Under the pieces are notes generated by a model, which was given only the letters and a program-made list of their open reading frames with translations, searched no databases and was not told the DNA's origin. A stretch of DNA of 64,000 bases. It comes from Fontibacterium temperatum. GTDB lineage: Bacteria > Pseudomonadota > Alphaproteobacteria > Pelagibacterales > Pelagibacteraceae. The position numbers and the translations under genes are program-made. Every line of letters begins with the position of its first letter. Positions within the stretch are counted from its first letter, which is position 1. Below are positions 16,709 to 26,123 of the stretch, piece by piece. The stretch spans positions 1 to 64,000 of the forward strand of contig CAXNKS010000001.1 in the NCBI GenBank assembly GCA_964203055.1, given 5' to 3'.

Positions 16709-17161
16709 TTAAAAAGGTACTTTATCGTCTGGATCTTGAGAGATATCAGGCATATCATCGGAAGGTAATTGAGTACCTTCTAATTTTTTACTATCACCAG
16801 ATGAAGAATTTTTTCCATCTAACATTGTTAGAGAAGAGCTATAACCTTGCAGAACTATTTGAGTGCTATATTTTTCCTGTCCGTTGCTATCAGTATACTT
16901 ATTAGTATTTAATTGACCTTCTATATAAACTTGTGCTCCTTTTTTTAAGTATTTCTGAACAACGCTTACTAAACCTTCGTTAAAAATAACAACTCTGTGC
17001 CATTCTGTTTTTTCTTTTTTTTCTCCAGTGTTTTTATCTTTCCAGCTTTCAGAAGTTGCAACGCTTAATCTTGCGACACTTTTCCCATTTTGCATTTGCT
17101 TGATTTCAGGATCATTCCCAAGTCTGCCGATTAATAAAACTTTATTTAAGCTGCCCGCCAT
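16709..17161 (-). CDS. ssb: single-stranded DNA-binding protein
   Basis: A 150-residue SSB with an N-terminal OB fold (AGSLNKVLLIGRLGNDPEIK, WHRVVIFNEGL, VQKYLKKGAQVYIEGQL), a short Ser/Gly-rich linker from about 110, and the acidic partner-binding tail DDKVPF. The tail differs slightly from the usual DDDIPF but keeps the terminal Pro-Phe. It coats single-stranded DNA in replication and repair. It is divergent from uvrA, an arrangement widespread in bacteria. Confidence 0.97.
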   Translation of the reverse strand: MAGSLNKVLLIGRLGNDPEIKQMQNGKSVARLSVATSESWKDKNTGEKKEKTEWHRVVIFNEGLVSVVQKYLKKGAQVYIEGQLNTNKYTDSNGQEKYSTQIVLQGYSSSLTMLDGKNSSSGDSKKLEGTQLPSDDMPDISQDPDDKVPF

Positions 17162-17176
17162 AATATAGATCTTTTT

Positions 17177-17205
17177 TTGAACTGTGAGTTTGATGTTTAT
17201 TATAT
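17177..17205 (+). promoter_or_regulatory. predicted uvrA promoter
   Basis: TTGAAC (17177-17182) and TTATAT (17200-17205) are separated by exactly 17 bp in the ssb-uvrA divergent gap, 41 bp before the uvrA start. A -35/-10 pair with ideal spacing at the right place supports a sigma70 promoter. The match is not proof in such A/T-rich DNA. Confidence 0.45.
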
Positions 17206-17245
17206 CAGACTAATCAAATTAAAAGAATAAAATTTACTAAAAAAG

Positions 17246-20134
17246 ATGAGTAATACTGTCACAAAAATCGTTATTAAAGGTGCTAGAGAGCACAATTTAA
17301 AAAATATTTCAGTAGAGATTCCAAGAGATAAATTAATCACAATCACTGGTCTATCTGGTTCAGGAAAGTCCTCTTTAGCGTTTGATACAATTTATGCTGA
17401 AGGACAAAGAAGATATGTTGAAAGCTTGTCAGCTTATGCTCGTCAATTTTTAGACCGCATGAGAAAACCAGACGTTGACTTAATAGAAGGTCTTTCACCA
17501 GCAATATCCATTGAACAAAAAACTACTTCAAAAAATCCAAGATCAATTGTTGCAACGGTTACAGAAATTTATGATTATATGCGTGTTTTATACGCAAGAG
17601 TTGGCATTCCCTATTCGCCATTCACAGGTAAACCTATAAAATCACAAACAGTATCAGAAATGGTAGATCGCATATTGGATCTTCCAAAGCAATCTAAGAT
17701 TCAAATTTATGCGCCTGTAGTTAGAGGGCGAAAGGGAGAATATAAAAAAGAATTACTTGGATATAAAAAAAGAGGTTTTCAAAAGGCAAGAATTGATGGA
17801 AAAATTTATGAAATCGACCAGTCGCCTGCTCTAAATAAAAATATAAAACACGACATAGATATATATGTTGATGGTTTTATTAATGATAAAAAAGAACAAC
17901 AAAGAATTGCTGAAAGCATTGAAACAACCTTATCTTTGTCTGACGGTCTTGTTTATGTGGACTTTACAAATGAAAATCTTCCTAAAGAATTTAAGAAAAA
18001 TGAAAAAATAGTATTTTCTTCGAAGTTTGCATGTCCAGAAAGTGGCTTTACAATAGAGGAAATAGAACCGAGACTTTTTTCTTTCAATAGTCCATACGGC
18101 GCTTGTCCAGAGTGTGAAGGAATCGGTGTTGATCTTTATATAGATCCCAAATTAGTAGTTCCTAATGATAAAAAAACTTTAATCGATGGAGCTATTGTCC
18201 CCTGGTCTTCAAGCTCAACTTTGTATTATGCTCAAACTTTATCTTCATTAGGAAAACATTACAATTTTACATTAGAAACACCATGGAGAGATTTACCAAA
18301 AAAAATTCAAGATATTATTTTGTATGGATCAGGAGAAGAGGAAATTAAATTTTCTTATGATGATGGATATGAAAAGTATTCAAGCAAAAAATCTTTTGAA
18401 GGAGTAGTAAATAATTTAGAAAGAAAATATCTAGAAACTGATAGCGACTGGAAAAGAGAAGAAATTTCTCAATTTCAAAACGAAACGGAATGCGAGAGAT
18501 GTAAAGGAATGAGACTTAAAGAAGAGGCTCTTTCCGTTAAAATAAAAGAACTGAATATCAGTGAAGTTTCAAGAATGTCAATTCAAAGTGCACATGAATG
18601 GTTTTCTAATCTTCATAATCATTTGACAGAAAAAGAAAATAAAATTTCAGTACACATTTTAAAGGAAATTAATGAAAGATTAAGTTTTTTAATAAATGTT
18701 GGGCTTGATTATTTAAATTTATCAAGATCGTCTGGAACGTTGTCTGGTGGAGAATCTCAAAGGATAAGATTAGCATCACAAATTGGTTCAGGTTTAACAG
18801 GTGTTCTTTATGTTCTAGATGAGCCATCAATAGGATTGCATCAAAAAGATAATATTAAACTACTAAATGCTCTTAAAAGATTAAGGGACTTAGGCAATAC
18901 AGTAATAGTTGTGGAGCATGACGAGGAGGCAATGCTTAGCTCCGATTATATAATCGATCTTGGACCAGGAGCTGGAACTGAGGGAGGAGAAATTATCGCT
19001 GAGGGCACTCCTTCTGAAATCAAAAAAAATGAAAATAGTATAACTGGACAATATTTATCGGGTAAAAAATATATTTCTATTCCGCAAACAAGAAGAAAAG
19101 CAAAAGACGGTAGATATCTAACTTTAAGCGGAGCAACAGGTAATAATTTACAAAACGTTACTGCAAGAATTCCTCTTGGAACTTTTACGGCAGTCACTGG
19201 AGTTTCTGGTAGTGGCAAATCAACTTTTGTTCTTCACACACTTTATAGAGCGTTAAATTTAATGATTAATAAAACTATAACAAAAAATATGCCTAGACCT
19301 TTCAAAGGGATTCAGGGTTATGAATATTTAGATAAAATAATAGATATTGATCAATCGCCAATTGGAAGAACACCAAGATCTAATCCCGCAACATACTCTG
19401 GCGCTTTCACTGTTATAAGAGAATGGTTTGTTAATTTACCAGATTCAAAAGCAAGAGGTTATAAACCTGGGAGATTTTCTTTCAATGTAAAAGGAGGAAG
19501 ATGCGAAGCTTGCGAAGGCGACGGAGTAATTACTTATGAAATGCATTTTTTACCTGATGTTTATGTTCAGTGTGATGTGTGCAAAGGCAATAGATATAAT
19601 AGGGAAACTTTAGAAATAAGATTTAAAGATAAAAATATTGCTGATGTTTTAAACATGACTGTTGATGAAGGTGTCGATTTTTTTGAAAATATATCATCGA
19701 TAAGAGATAAGCTTTTAACACTTCAAAAAGTTGGTCTCGGGTATATAAAAATTGGTCAACAGGCTACAACTCTATCTGGTGGAGAAGCTCAAAGAATTAA
19801 ACTCGCAAAAGAACTTTCAAAAAGAGCAACAGGAAGAACTATTTATATACTTGATGAACCAACAACAGGTTTGCATGTTCATGATGTTAAAAAGTTATTA
19901 GAAGTTCTTCATACTTTTGTTAACAAAGGAAACACAGTCATGGTTATAGAGCATAACTTGGATGTAATAAAAACTGCTGACTGGATCATTGATATGGGTC
20001 CAGAAGGAGGTGTAAAAGGTGGAAAAATTATAGCTGAAGGCACTCCGGAAAATGTTTCCCTTGTAAAGGGTAGTTATACGGGTGAATTTTTAAATAAAAT
20101 TCTATCTAAAAATATTTCTAAAAAGAGTGCTTAA
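17246..20134 (+). CDS. uvrA: excinuclease ABC subunit A
   Basis: Damage-recognition ATPase of nucleotide excision repair. It has two ABC modules: the first Walker A is GLSGSGKSS (residues 35-43) and the second is GVSGSGKST (about 652). The signature motifs are TLSGGESQRI and TLSGGEAQRI. Zinc-binding cysteines appear as CPEC, CERC, CEAC and CDVC pairs. Length of 962 is typical. It is followed at 29 bp by the PuuD-like gene on the same strand. Confidence 0.98.
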   Translation: MSNTVTKIVIKGAREHNLKNISVEIPRDKLITITGLSGSGKSSLAFDTIYAEGQRRYVESLSAYARQFLDRMRKPDVDLIEGLSPAISIEQKTTSKNPRSIVATVTEIYDYMRVLYARVGIPYSPFTGKPIKSQTVSEMVDRILDLPKQSKIQIYAPVVRGRKGEYKKELLGYKKRGFQKARIDGKIYEIDQSPALNKNIKHDIDIYVDGFINDKKEQQRIAESIETTLSLSDGLVYVDFTNENLPKEFKKNEKIVFSSKFACPESGFTIEEIEPRLFSFNSPYGACPECEGIGVDLYIDPKLVVPNDKKTLIDGAIVPWSSSSTLYYAQTLSSLGKHYNFTLETPWRDLPKKIQDIILYGSGEEEIKFSYDDGYEKYSSKKSFEGVVNNLERKYLETDSDWKREEISQFQNETECERCKGMRLKEEALSVKIKELNISEVSRMSIQSAHEWFSNLHNHLTEKENKISVHILKEINERLSFLINVGLDYLNLSRSSGTLSGGESQRIRLASQIGSGLTGVLYVLDEPSIGLHQKDNIKLLNALKRLRDLGNTVIVVEHDEEAMLSSDYIIDLGPGAGTEGGEIIAEGTPSEIKKNENSITGQYLSGKKYISIPQTRRKAKDGRYLTLSGATGNNLQNVTARIPLGTFTAVTGVSGSGKSTFVLHTLYRALNLMINKTITKNMPRPFKGIQGYEYLDKIIDIDQSPIGRTPRSNPATYSGAFTVIREWFVNLPDSKARGYKPGRFSFNVKGGRCEACEGDGVITYEMHFLPDVYVQCDVCKGNRYNRETLEIRFKDKNIADVLNMTVDEGVDFFENISSIRDKLLTLQKVGLGYIKIGQQATTLSGGEAQRIKLAKELSKRATGRTIYILDEPTTGLHVHDVKKLLEVLHTFVNKGNTVMVIEHNLDVIKTADWIIDMGPEGGVKGGKIIAEGTPENVSLVKGSYTGEFLNKILSKNISKKSA

Positions 20135-20163
20135 AGAATTATTTTTTATGTTATTATTAAATT

Positions 20164-20763
20164 ATGGTAATTAGCAATATTCTTCAGTCTCTTCCAAAAA
20201 CAATTTTAAGTTCTATTATAACAACTTTAATTTTCTTTGGTTTTCTATTCTATCTTAACGACGGCTGGGCAAATGATAGATACTTTTGGAGTGCTATATT
20301 TAGGTATTTGCATGTTGTGTCTGGAATTATGTGGATAGGATTGTTGTGGTATTTTAATTTTGTTCAAATACCCAGTATGCCAAAAATTCCTGATGAACAA
20401 AAATCTGCTATTAGTAAAGTAATTGCTCCAACAGCTTTATTTTGGTTTCGTTGGGCTGCCCTTTCAACAATTGTTACTGGATTGATAACTGCTTACTTAA
20501 ATGGTTACGTTCATGAAGCATTAGCTTTTAAAGGAGGTGCTAAAAACTTAACAATAGGAATTGGGATGTGGCTTGGCATAATTATGGCCTTTAATGTTTG
20601 GTTTGTAATTTGGCCAAATCAAAAAAGAGCTTTGGGAATTGTTGAATGCGACACTGAAATAAGAACTAAATCCGCAAGAACTGCAATGCTTATATCTAGA
20701 ATAAATACTATCTTGTCTATTCCGATGCTTTTAACAATGGTTATAGCTCAAAATCTTTATTAA
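20164..20763 (+). CDS. PuuD/urate-oxidase N-terminal-like membrane protein, no cytochrome domain
   Basis: The 199-residue product has four or five membrane segments and the hallmark FRYLHVVSGIMWIGLLWYFN FVQIP block with LFWFRWAAL, GIGMWLGIIMAFNVWFVIWPNQKR and a final hydrophobic helix, matching the Urate_ox_N (DUF989) domain. In PuuD that membrane domain is fused to a C-terminal cytochrome c and oxidises urate. Here the cytochrome part is absent, and no purine catabolism genes are nearby, so the substrate is unknown. Its stop TAA is shared with the convergent secF through TTAA (20760-20763). Confidence 0.7.
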   Translation: MVISNILQSLPKTILSSIITTLIFFGFLFYLNDGWANDRYFWSAIFRYLHVVSGIMWIGLLWYFNFVQIPSMPKIPDEQKSAISKVIAPTALFWFRWAALSTIVTGLITAYLNGYVHEALAFKGGAKNLTIGIGMWLGIIMAFNVWFVIWPNQKRALGIVECDTEIRTKSARTAMLISRINTILSIPMLLTMVIAQNLY

Positions 20764-21641
20764 GGCGTATTATCAACTTTTACCGACCAATCTCTTTTAA
20801 CTTTAAAAAACATTACTATAGGTGAAGCTATGTAAATTGAAGAATAAGTCCCTATTATAATTCCAAAAGTTATAGCGAAAGCAAATCCTCTCAAAACCTC
20901 TCCTCCAAAAATTAATACAGCGACAATAGATAAAAGTGTTGTGCCTGAAGTTTTTAATGTACGGGAAAGAGTATTATTTAAAGATTCATTTACTAAATTT
21001 GACAATTCGGAAGTGCTATCTTTTTTTAAATTTTCTCTAATTCGATCATAAATAATAACTGTATCGTTAATTGAGTAGCCAATAATAGTTAATAATGCCG
21101 CAACAATTGTAAGATCAAATTGTAATCCTAAAAGCGAAAAAACTCCTACAGTAATAATTGTGTCATGAAAAAGAGCAGCTATTCCGCCGAAACTAAATTG
21201 CCACTCAAAACGAAACCATAAATAAAAAAACATTGCGATAAAACATAACAAAACTGAATAAATAGCAGATTTAATCAATTCGGAACCTACTTTTGGCCCT
21301 ACTGTCTCTACTTTTCTAATTGTTATTTTTTCTTTTAAATCCTTTTCAATAAAATTTTTAATATCATTCGGCGAAATACTATTGTCAGTAGAAATTAAAA
21401 AATCATTTACTGCCCCAAACTCTTTAACTGAATAATTGTTAATTTTAAGTTTGGATAAAGAATTTCTAATATTTTCTATTTCAATTTTTTTTTCTAATCG
21501 GATTTCAATTGTCGTCCCTCCTTTAAAATCAACTCCAAAATCTAAGCCCTTAGTAAATACTAAGATAATTGAAGCTAAAACTAAAAAAGATGACACAAAT
21601 AAAAAAAAAATCTTATATTTTAAAAAATTAAAATTAGTCAT
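20760..21641 (-). CDS. secF: protein translocase subunit SecF
   Basis: RND-family partner of SecD that uses the proton gradient to help preproteins through SecYEG. It has one N-terminal helix, a periplasmic domain containing FGVDFKGGTTIEIR (conserved DFxGG), and a block of five C-terminal helices with GYSINDTVIIYDRIRENL. Length of 293 is slightly short but complete. It lies directly downstream of secD with no gap. Confidence 0.96.
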   Translation of the reverse strand: MTNFNFLKYKIFFLFVSSFLVLASIILVFTKGLDFGVDFKGGTTIEIRLEKKIEIENIRNSLSKLKINNYSVKEFGAVNDFLISTDNSISPNDIKNFIEKDLKEKITIRKVETVGPKVGSELIKSAIYSVLLCFIAMFFYLWFRFEWQFSFGGIAALFHDTIITVGVFSLLGLQFDLTIVAALLTIIGYSINDTVIIYDRIRENLKKDSTSELSNLVNESLNNTLSRTLKTSGTTLLSIVAVLIFGGEVLRGFAFAITFGIIIGTYSSIYIASPIVMFFKVKRDWSVKVDNTP

Positions 21642-23228
21642 TTAAATATTTATAATTTTATCTTTATTAGCCATAAGATACTTTGAAACCATTAATCTGC
21701 TAACCGTAAAAGCTGTAAAAAATGAAGTTATCAATCCGACACATAGTGTAACAGCAAAACCTTTTACGGGCCCACTGCCTAAATAAAATAAAATAATACC
21801 AGCAATTAATGTCGTTAAATTTGAATCAATTATAGTTAATAATGATTTTCTGTAAGCAATATCAAAAGCGATAATATTTGATTTTTCAATCTTTAATTCT
21901 TCTTTTGCTCTTTCATAAATTATTACGTTGGTATCAATAGCCATACCAACAGTTAGAACAATTCCAGCTATACCAGGCAAAGTTAAAGTAGATCCAAATA
22001 TAGATAAAACTGAAATTAAAATTACAATATTTAATAAAAGAGAAATATTTGCGAAAATTCCAAATAATTTATACGCGTACACCATATAAACAAACACCAA
22101 CAAGAAACCCGCAATAAAAGATATAATCCCGGAACGAATAGAGTCTTTGCCTAGATCAGCTCCAACTGTTCTTTCTTCTATTATTTTCATTGGTGCTGGC
22201 AAAGCACCAGCTCTTAATAAAATAGCTAACTGATTAGCTTCCTCAACCGTAAATCCACCAGATATTTGACCACTACCAGTAAGTATAGGCTCTCTAATAA
22301 CTGGTGAACTTAAAATTTCGTTATCTAGAATAATAGCGAGAGGCCTGCCTACATTATCTTTTGTAGCATTAGCAAACTTCTTAGCTCCCAAGTTATCAAA
22401 TTTAAAACTAACAATAGATTGATTTGTTTCTCTATCAAAACCTGGTTGAGCATCAGTAAGATTTTCACCGGATACGATCAATCTTTTCTCAACTTCAATA
22501 AATAAACCGTCAGATTTATTTTTAACTTTTTCAAAGCCAAGATTATCGCTAGAGCTATTACTAGTTTTTATAAACTTAAAATTTAATTGTGCAGTTTTGC
22601 CAAGTATATTTTTAAAAGTCGAAGGATCTGTCAATCCTGGTAGCTCAACAATTATTCTATTCTCTCCTTTTTGTTGAATAGTTGGTTCTTTTGTCCCAAG
22701 CTGATCTACTCTTTTTCTTACTATTTCTATAGATTGGTTGATAGCGTCTTTTTTTTGACGCTTAATATACTCTTCATTAAATTGTAAAATGAATAAATCT
22801 TTTTCAATCTTATAAACAAAATCTTTATTAGCATTTTCTATATTATTATTGTTAATTCTAGAAAAAATATTTTCATCATTATTTGTCTTATTAATTAAAT
22901 TAATAGCAATTTCTTTTTGAGAAGAATTTTTAATTTCAAAAGTAATTTTATTATTTAAAATATTTAAATTTTTAAAATCTAATTTTTTTTCATTAAATTT
23001 TTTTTTTAAATCTACAGCTTTTTCTTCTAATTTTTTATTAATGAGAGGATTCATATCAATTTCTAAAAGCAAATATGAACCGCCTTGAAGATCTAGACCT
23101 AAATTTACTTTTTTATCTAAAAATAAATTCGTTTTATTTATAAAGTTAAAATTTCCTAAAAAAATGTAGAAAAAGAATAAAATTGAAGAAATAATAAATC
23201 CAATTTTTAATCTGGAAAAATTTAACAC
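21642..23228 (-). CDS. secD: protein translocase subunit SecD
   Basis: The larger SecDF subunit, 528 residues. LGLDLQGGSYLLLE lies near the N-terminus after one membrane helix; the periplasmic P1 domain includes RVDQLGTKEPTIQQKG and IVELPGLTDPSTFKNILGKT; the C-terminal five-helix RND domain has AGIVLTVGMAIDTNVIIYER. It drives late stages of secretion. It is 7 bp downstream of yajC, and the order yajC-secD-secF is standard. Confidence 0.97.
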   Translation of the reverse strand: MLNFSRLKIGFIISSILFFFYIFLGNFNFINKTNLFLDKKVNLGLDLQGGSYLLLEIDMNPLINKKLEEKAVDLKKKFNEKKLDFKNLNILNNKITFEIKNSSQKEIAINLINKTNNDENIFSRINNNNIENANKDFVYKIEKDLFILQFNEEYIKRQKKDAINQSIEIVRKRVDQLGTKEPTIQQKGENRIIVELPGLTDPSTFKNILGKTAQLNFKFIKTSNSSSDNLGFEKVKNKSDGLFIEVEKRLIVSGENLTDAQPGFDRETNQSIVSFKFDNLGAKKFANATKDNVGRPLAIILDNEILSSPVIREPILTGSGQISGGFTVEEANQLAILLRAGALPAPMKIIEERTVGADLGKDSIRSGIISFIAGFLLVFVYMVYAYKLFGIFANISLLLNIVILISVLSIFGSTLTLPGIAGIVLTVGMAIDTNVIIYERAKEELKIEKSNIIAFDIAYRKSLLTIIDSNLTTLIAGIILFYLGSGPVKGFAVTLCVGLITSFFTAFTVSRLMVSKYLMANKDKIINI

Positions 23229-23235
23229 TACTAAT

Positions 23236-23517
23236 TTATTTAGTTTCGGATTTAGATAATACTTGTGAGATAGTAGATCTTATAATTTTAACATTAATAT
23301 TGTCAGCAATTTCTAATTCTGCTTTTTCTTCATCAATAACTCTTGAAATTTTCCCTACAATTCCACCTGCAGTAACAACTGTATCACCTCTAGTTAGCTT
23401 TGAAATCATTAACTTGTGCTCCGCAACTCTTTTTTGCTGAGGTCTAATTAATAAGAAATAAAAAATTACAAATATTAAAATTAGAGGGATAAATTGTGCG
23501 AAACCTGAAGCTGACAT
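23236..23517 (-). CDS. yajC: preprotein translocase accessory subunit YajC
   Basis: A 93-residue single-span membrane protein of the Sec holotranslocon. The N-terminal helix (about 8-23, PLILIFVIFYFLLIRPQQKR) is followed by the small cytoplasmic domain with LTRGDTVVTAGGIVGKISRV. It is upstream of secD in the expected order. Confidence 0.95.
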   Translation of the reverse strand: MSASGFAQFIPLILIFVIFYFLLIRPQQKRVAEHKLMISKLTRGDTVVTAGGIVGKISRVIDEEKAELEIADNINVKIIRSTISQVLSKSETK

Positions 23518-23586
23518 AATGCGGTTAATTATACTAGATGCTGATTAAATACAATAATTTTTTTGGTTTTTTAAATTATATATAAA

Positions 23587-24861
23587 TTAAATCTTTTTTA
23601 TTCCGCCCATATAATTATGTAAAACAACAGGAATATTAATTGAACCATCTTCATTTTGATTATTTTCTATTATAGCAATCAATGTTCTTCCTATAGCAAG
23701 CCCAGAACCATTTAATGTAGCAACATAGTCAATTTTTTTTTCTAAATCTTTAAAACGCGCCATCATCCTATTTGCCTGAAATTGACCGCAAGATGAACAG
23801 CTAGATATTTCTCTATAATTATTTTGAGATGGTATCCATGCTTCAAGATCATAAGTTTTTTCTGCGCTAAAACCCATATCACCAGTTGAAAGTAAAATAA
23901 CTCTATAAGGTATCTCTAATTTTTTAAGTATAGTCTCTGCACAATTTGTAAGTCTTTCAAGTTCATTATTTTTATCTTCTGGTTTTACAATGCTTACTAG
24001 TTCAACTTTATAAAATTGATGTTGTCTCATCATACCCTTTGTGTCTTTTCCAGCAGCTCCAGCTTCAGCTCTAAAGCAAGGTGTGGCCGCAACATATCTT
24101 AGTGGCAAATCCTCATAATTTAATATTTTATCTCTAACAATATTAGTAAGAGAAACTTCAGCTGTTGGTATTAACCATGAGCCTGTATTTAAAGAAAATT
24201 GCTCTTTAGAAAATTTAGGCAACTGACCAGTTCCGAACATTGATTCTTCATTAACAATTATTGGAACATTCATTTCTAAATATTCAAATTCTTTAACGTG
24301 TGTATCGATCATAAAATTTATTAAAGCTCTTTCTAACTTAGCAATATTACCCTTTGTTATTACATACCTAGCTCCTGAAATCTTAGTTGCGGTATCAAAG
24401 TCTATCAGGTCTCTTTCCAAACCAATCTCATCGTGAGACTTAATTTTAAAATTAAAATTTTTAATATTACCAAATTTTTTTATTTCTTTATTACTTTTAC
24501 TATCTTCACCTACTGGAACATCATCTAAATGTATATTCGGTAAATTATGAAGAATATTATTTATTTTATGTTTTTGTTCAGAAAGATTTTTTTCGTAAGC
24601 TTCAATATCGTTTTTAATATTCAAAACTTTTTTAGATAAAGATAGGAATTGCTCACTTTTTTTATCTTTAGAAATAGACAATTCCTTAGATATTTTATTT
24701 CTCTCTTCTTGTAATTTTTGCTGTTTTTCTAAAATTTGTCTTATGGAAGAATCTAAAGAAATAATTTCATCTACAAATTGATCTGAGTTTTTTATAAACC
24801 TTTCTTTATATTTTTTTTTATAAAGGGATGGGTTTTCTCTAAAATTTTTAAGATTTATCAT
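23587..24861 (-). CDS. serS: seryl-tRNA synthetase
   Basis: Class II synthetase that charges tRNA-Ser (a tRNA-Ser is at 10270). The N-terminal 110 residues form the long tRNA-binding coiled coil; the catalytic core shows motif 2 CFRAEAGAAGKDTKGMMRQHQF and motif 3 GSGLAIGRTLIAIIENNQ. Length of 424 is typical. The start overlaps the tatC 3' end by 14 bases, and tat-serS adjacency is common in alphaproteobacteria. Confidence 0.97.
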   Translation of the reverse strand: MINLKNFRENPSLYKKKYKERFIKNSDQFVDEIISLDSSIRQILEKQQKLQEERNKISKELSISKDKKSEQFLSLSKKVLNIKNDIEAYEKNLSEQKHKINNILHNLPNIHLDDVPVGEDSKSNKEIKKFGNIKNFNFKIKSHDEIGLERDLIDFDTATKISGARYVITKGNIAKLERALINFMIDTHVKEFEYLEMNVPIIVNEESMFGTGQLPKFSKEQFSLNTGSWLIPTAEVSLTNIVRDKILNYEDLPLRYVAATPCFRAEAGAAGKDTKGMMRQHQFYKVELVSIVKPEDKNNELERLTNCAETILKKLEIPYRVILLSTGDMGFSAEKTYDLEAWIPSQNNYREISSCSSCGQFQANRMMARFKDLEKKIDYVATLNGSGLAIGRTLIAIIENNQNEDGSINIPVVLHNYMGGIKKI

Positions 24862-25621
24862 TTTTATTTTTTTCTAAATATTTAATAATTAAAATAGATA
24901 TTTCATATAAAAACATCAATGGAATGGCCAATCCTATCTGACTAATCGGGTCTGGAGGAGTAATAACTGCTGCAACAATAAATATAATAACAATAACGTA
25001 TCTTCTTCTTTCGGATAAATATTTGGAATCAACAAAACCAACAGTTGCTAGTAAAATTAGTAACACTGGCAATTCAAAACTGAGGCCAAAGGCAATCATA
25101 AAAACCATTATTAATGAAAGATACTCACTTACTCTTGCTTCTAATTGTATTGGCATGCTTGTCTGCGTACTTAAAGTTTCGAATGATAAAAAAAACTTAA
25201 TAGCCAAAGGCATTATAAAATAATACGCCAATAAAGCACCTGCTATAAAAAGAACTGGAGTTGCAACAATAAAAGGTAAAATCGTTTTTTTTTCGTTTTG
25301 ATATAATCCAGGAGCTATAAATTTCCAAATTTGAATCAAAAAAACAGGGAAAGAAAAAAAGAGAGCAGAAAAAAAAGATAATTTTAAATAGGTAATAAAA
25401 GTTTCCTGTAATGCTGTAAAAATTAACCTTTTAGTCCCTATCTGACCTACCCCCAAAGCCTTAACGTATGGTTGTAATAAAAAATCATATATTTTATCTG
25501 CATTCATATAAGAAATTATAAAAGCTATTGCAAAAAAAATAAGACTTTTTATTATTCGAGATCTCAGTTCTAAAAGATGCTCTGTTACACTTGATTGATT
25601 TTGATCATTATTGTCACTCAT
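24848..25621 (-). CDS. tatC: Sec-independent translocase protein TatC
   Basis: Core receptor of the twin-arginine pathway, 257 residues with six membrane helices. The N-terminal HLLELRSRI motif, the FxF region (ETFITYLKLSFFSALFFSFP), IWKFIAPGLYQNEKK and FGLSFELPVLL match the family. It recognises RR signal peptides with TatB. Eleven bases separate it from tatB upstream. Confidence 0.97.
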   Translation of the reverse strand: MSDNNDQNQSSVTEHLLELRSRIIKSLIFFAIAFIISYMNADKIYDFLLQPYVKALGVGQIGTKRLIFTALQETFITYLKLSFFSALFFSFPVFLIQIWKFIAPGLYQNEKKTILPFIVATPVLFIAGALLAYYFIMPLAIKFFLSFETLSTQTSMPIQLEARVSEYLSLIMVFMIAFGLSFELPVLLILLATVGFVDSKYLSERRRYVIVIIFIVAAVITPPDPISQIGLAIPLMFLYEISILIIKYLEKNKNDKS

Positions 25622-25632
25622 AAAAATAAAAA

Positions 25633-25875
25633 TTAAATATTTTCTGGTTTCTTTTTATTTTTTTCTTCAGGATTAATATCTATTATTTTTTTTATATCTT
25701 TTTCTTGTTCCTGAACAATATCATCAATTCCCTTTTGAAAAGAATTGACATAATTTTTTATTCCATTTTTTATTTGAATAAATTTTCTAAGAACAACTGG
25801 AAGATCTTTTGGCCCTATAACTAAAATTGCGACTAGAATGATAACTAAAATTTCTGACCACCCTATTTGTGGCAT
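25633..25875 (-). CDS. tatB: Sec-independent translocase protein TatB
   Basis: An 80-residue single-span protein. The N-terminal helix MPQIGWSEILVIILVAILVI is followed by the GPKDLP hinge and an amphipathic helix, then a short charged tail. The Glu at position 8 and the GPKDLP hinge favour TatB over TatA. It lies between tatA and tatC. Confidence 0.9.
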   Translation of the reverse strand: MPQIGWSEILVIILVAILVIGPKDLPVVLRKFIQIKNGIKNYVNSFQKGIDDIVQEQEKDIKKIIDINPEEKNKKKPENI

Positions 25876-25883
25876 AAATTATT

Positions 25884-26084
25884 TTAGTGATTTGACTTAG
25901 AATTTTGATCTTTATCTTTATCTTTAGGGTCTTTATTATCTGAAGACTGGTCATCAGACATACCTTTTTTAAAACTTTTAATACCTTTAGCAACGTCACC
26001 CATTAAATCAGATATTTTTCCTCTGCCAAATAAAAGGACAACTACTATTACAACTATAATTATATGCCAAAAACTTAGACCCAT
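25884..26084 (-). CDS. tatA: Sec-independent translocase protein TatA
   Basis: A 66-residue pore-forming component: short N-terminal helix (WHIIIVVIVVVLLFGRGKIS), the FGRGKI hinge, and an amphipathic helix LMGDVAKGIKSFKKGM, then an acidic Asp/Lys-rich tail. It is the first gene of the tatABC-serS run. Confidence 0.93.
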   Translation of the reverse strand: MGLSFWHIIIVVIVVVLLFGRGKISDLMGDVAKGIKSFKKGMSDDQSSDNKDPKDKDKDQNSKSNH

Positions 26085-26123
26085 AGAAAAATTATATATT
26101 AAATAATATTTTTTTACAAATAA

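Noticed and set aside
17179..17193. GAAC-N7-TTGA as a LexA (GAAC-N7-GAAC) box before uvrA
   Set aside because: Only one half-site matches; no second instance is near ssb or recG.
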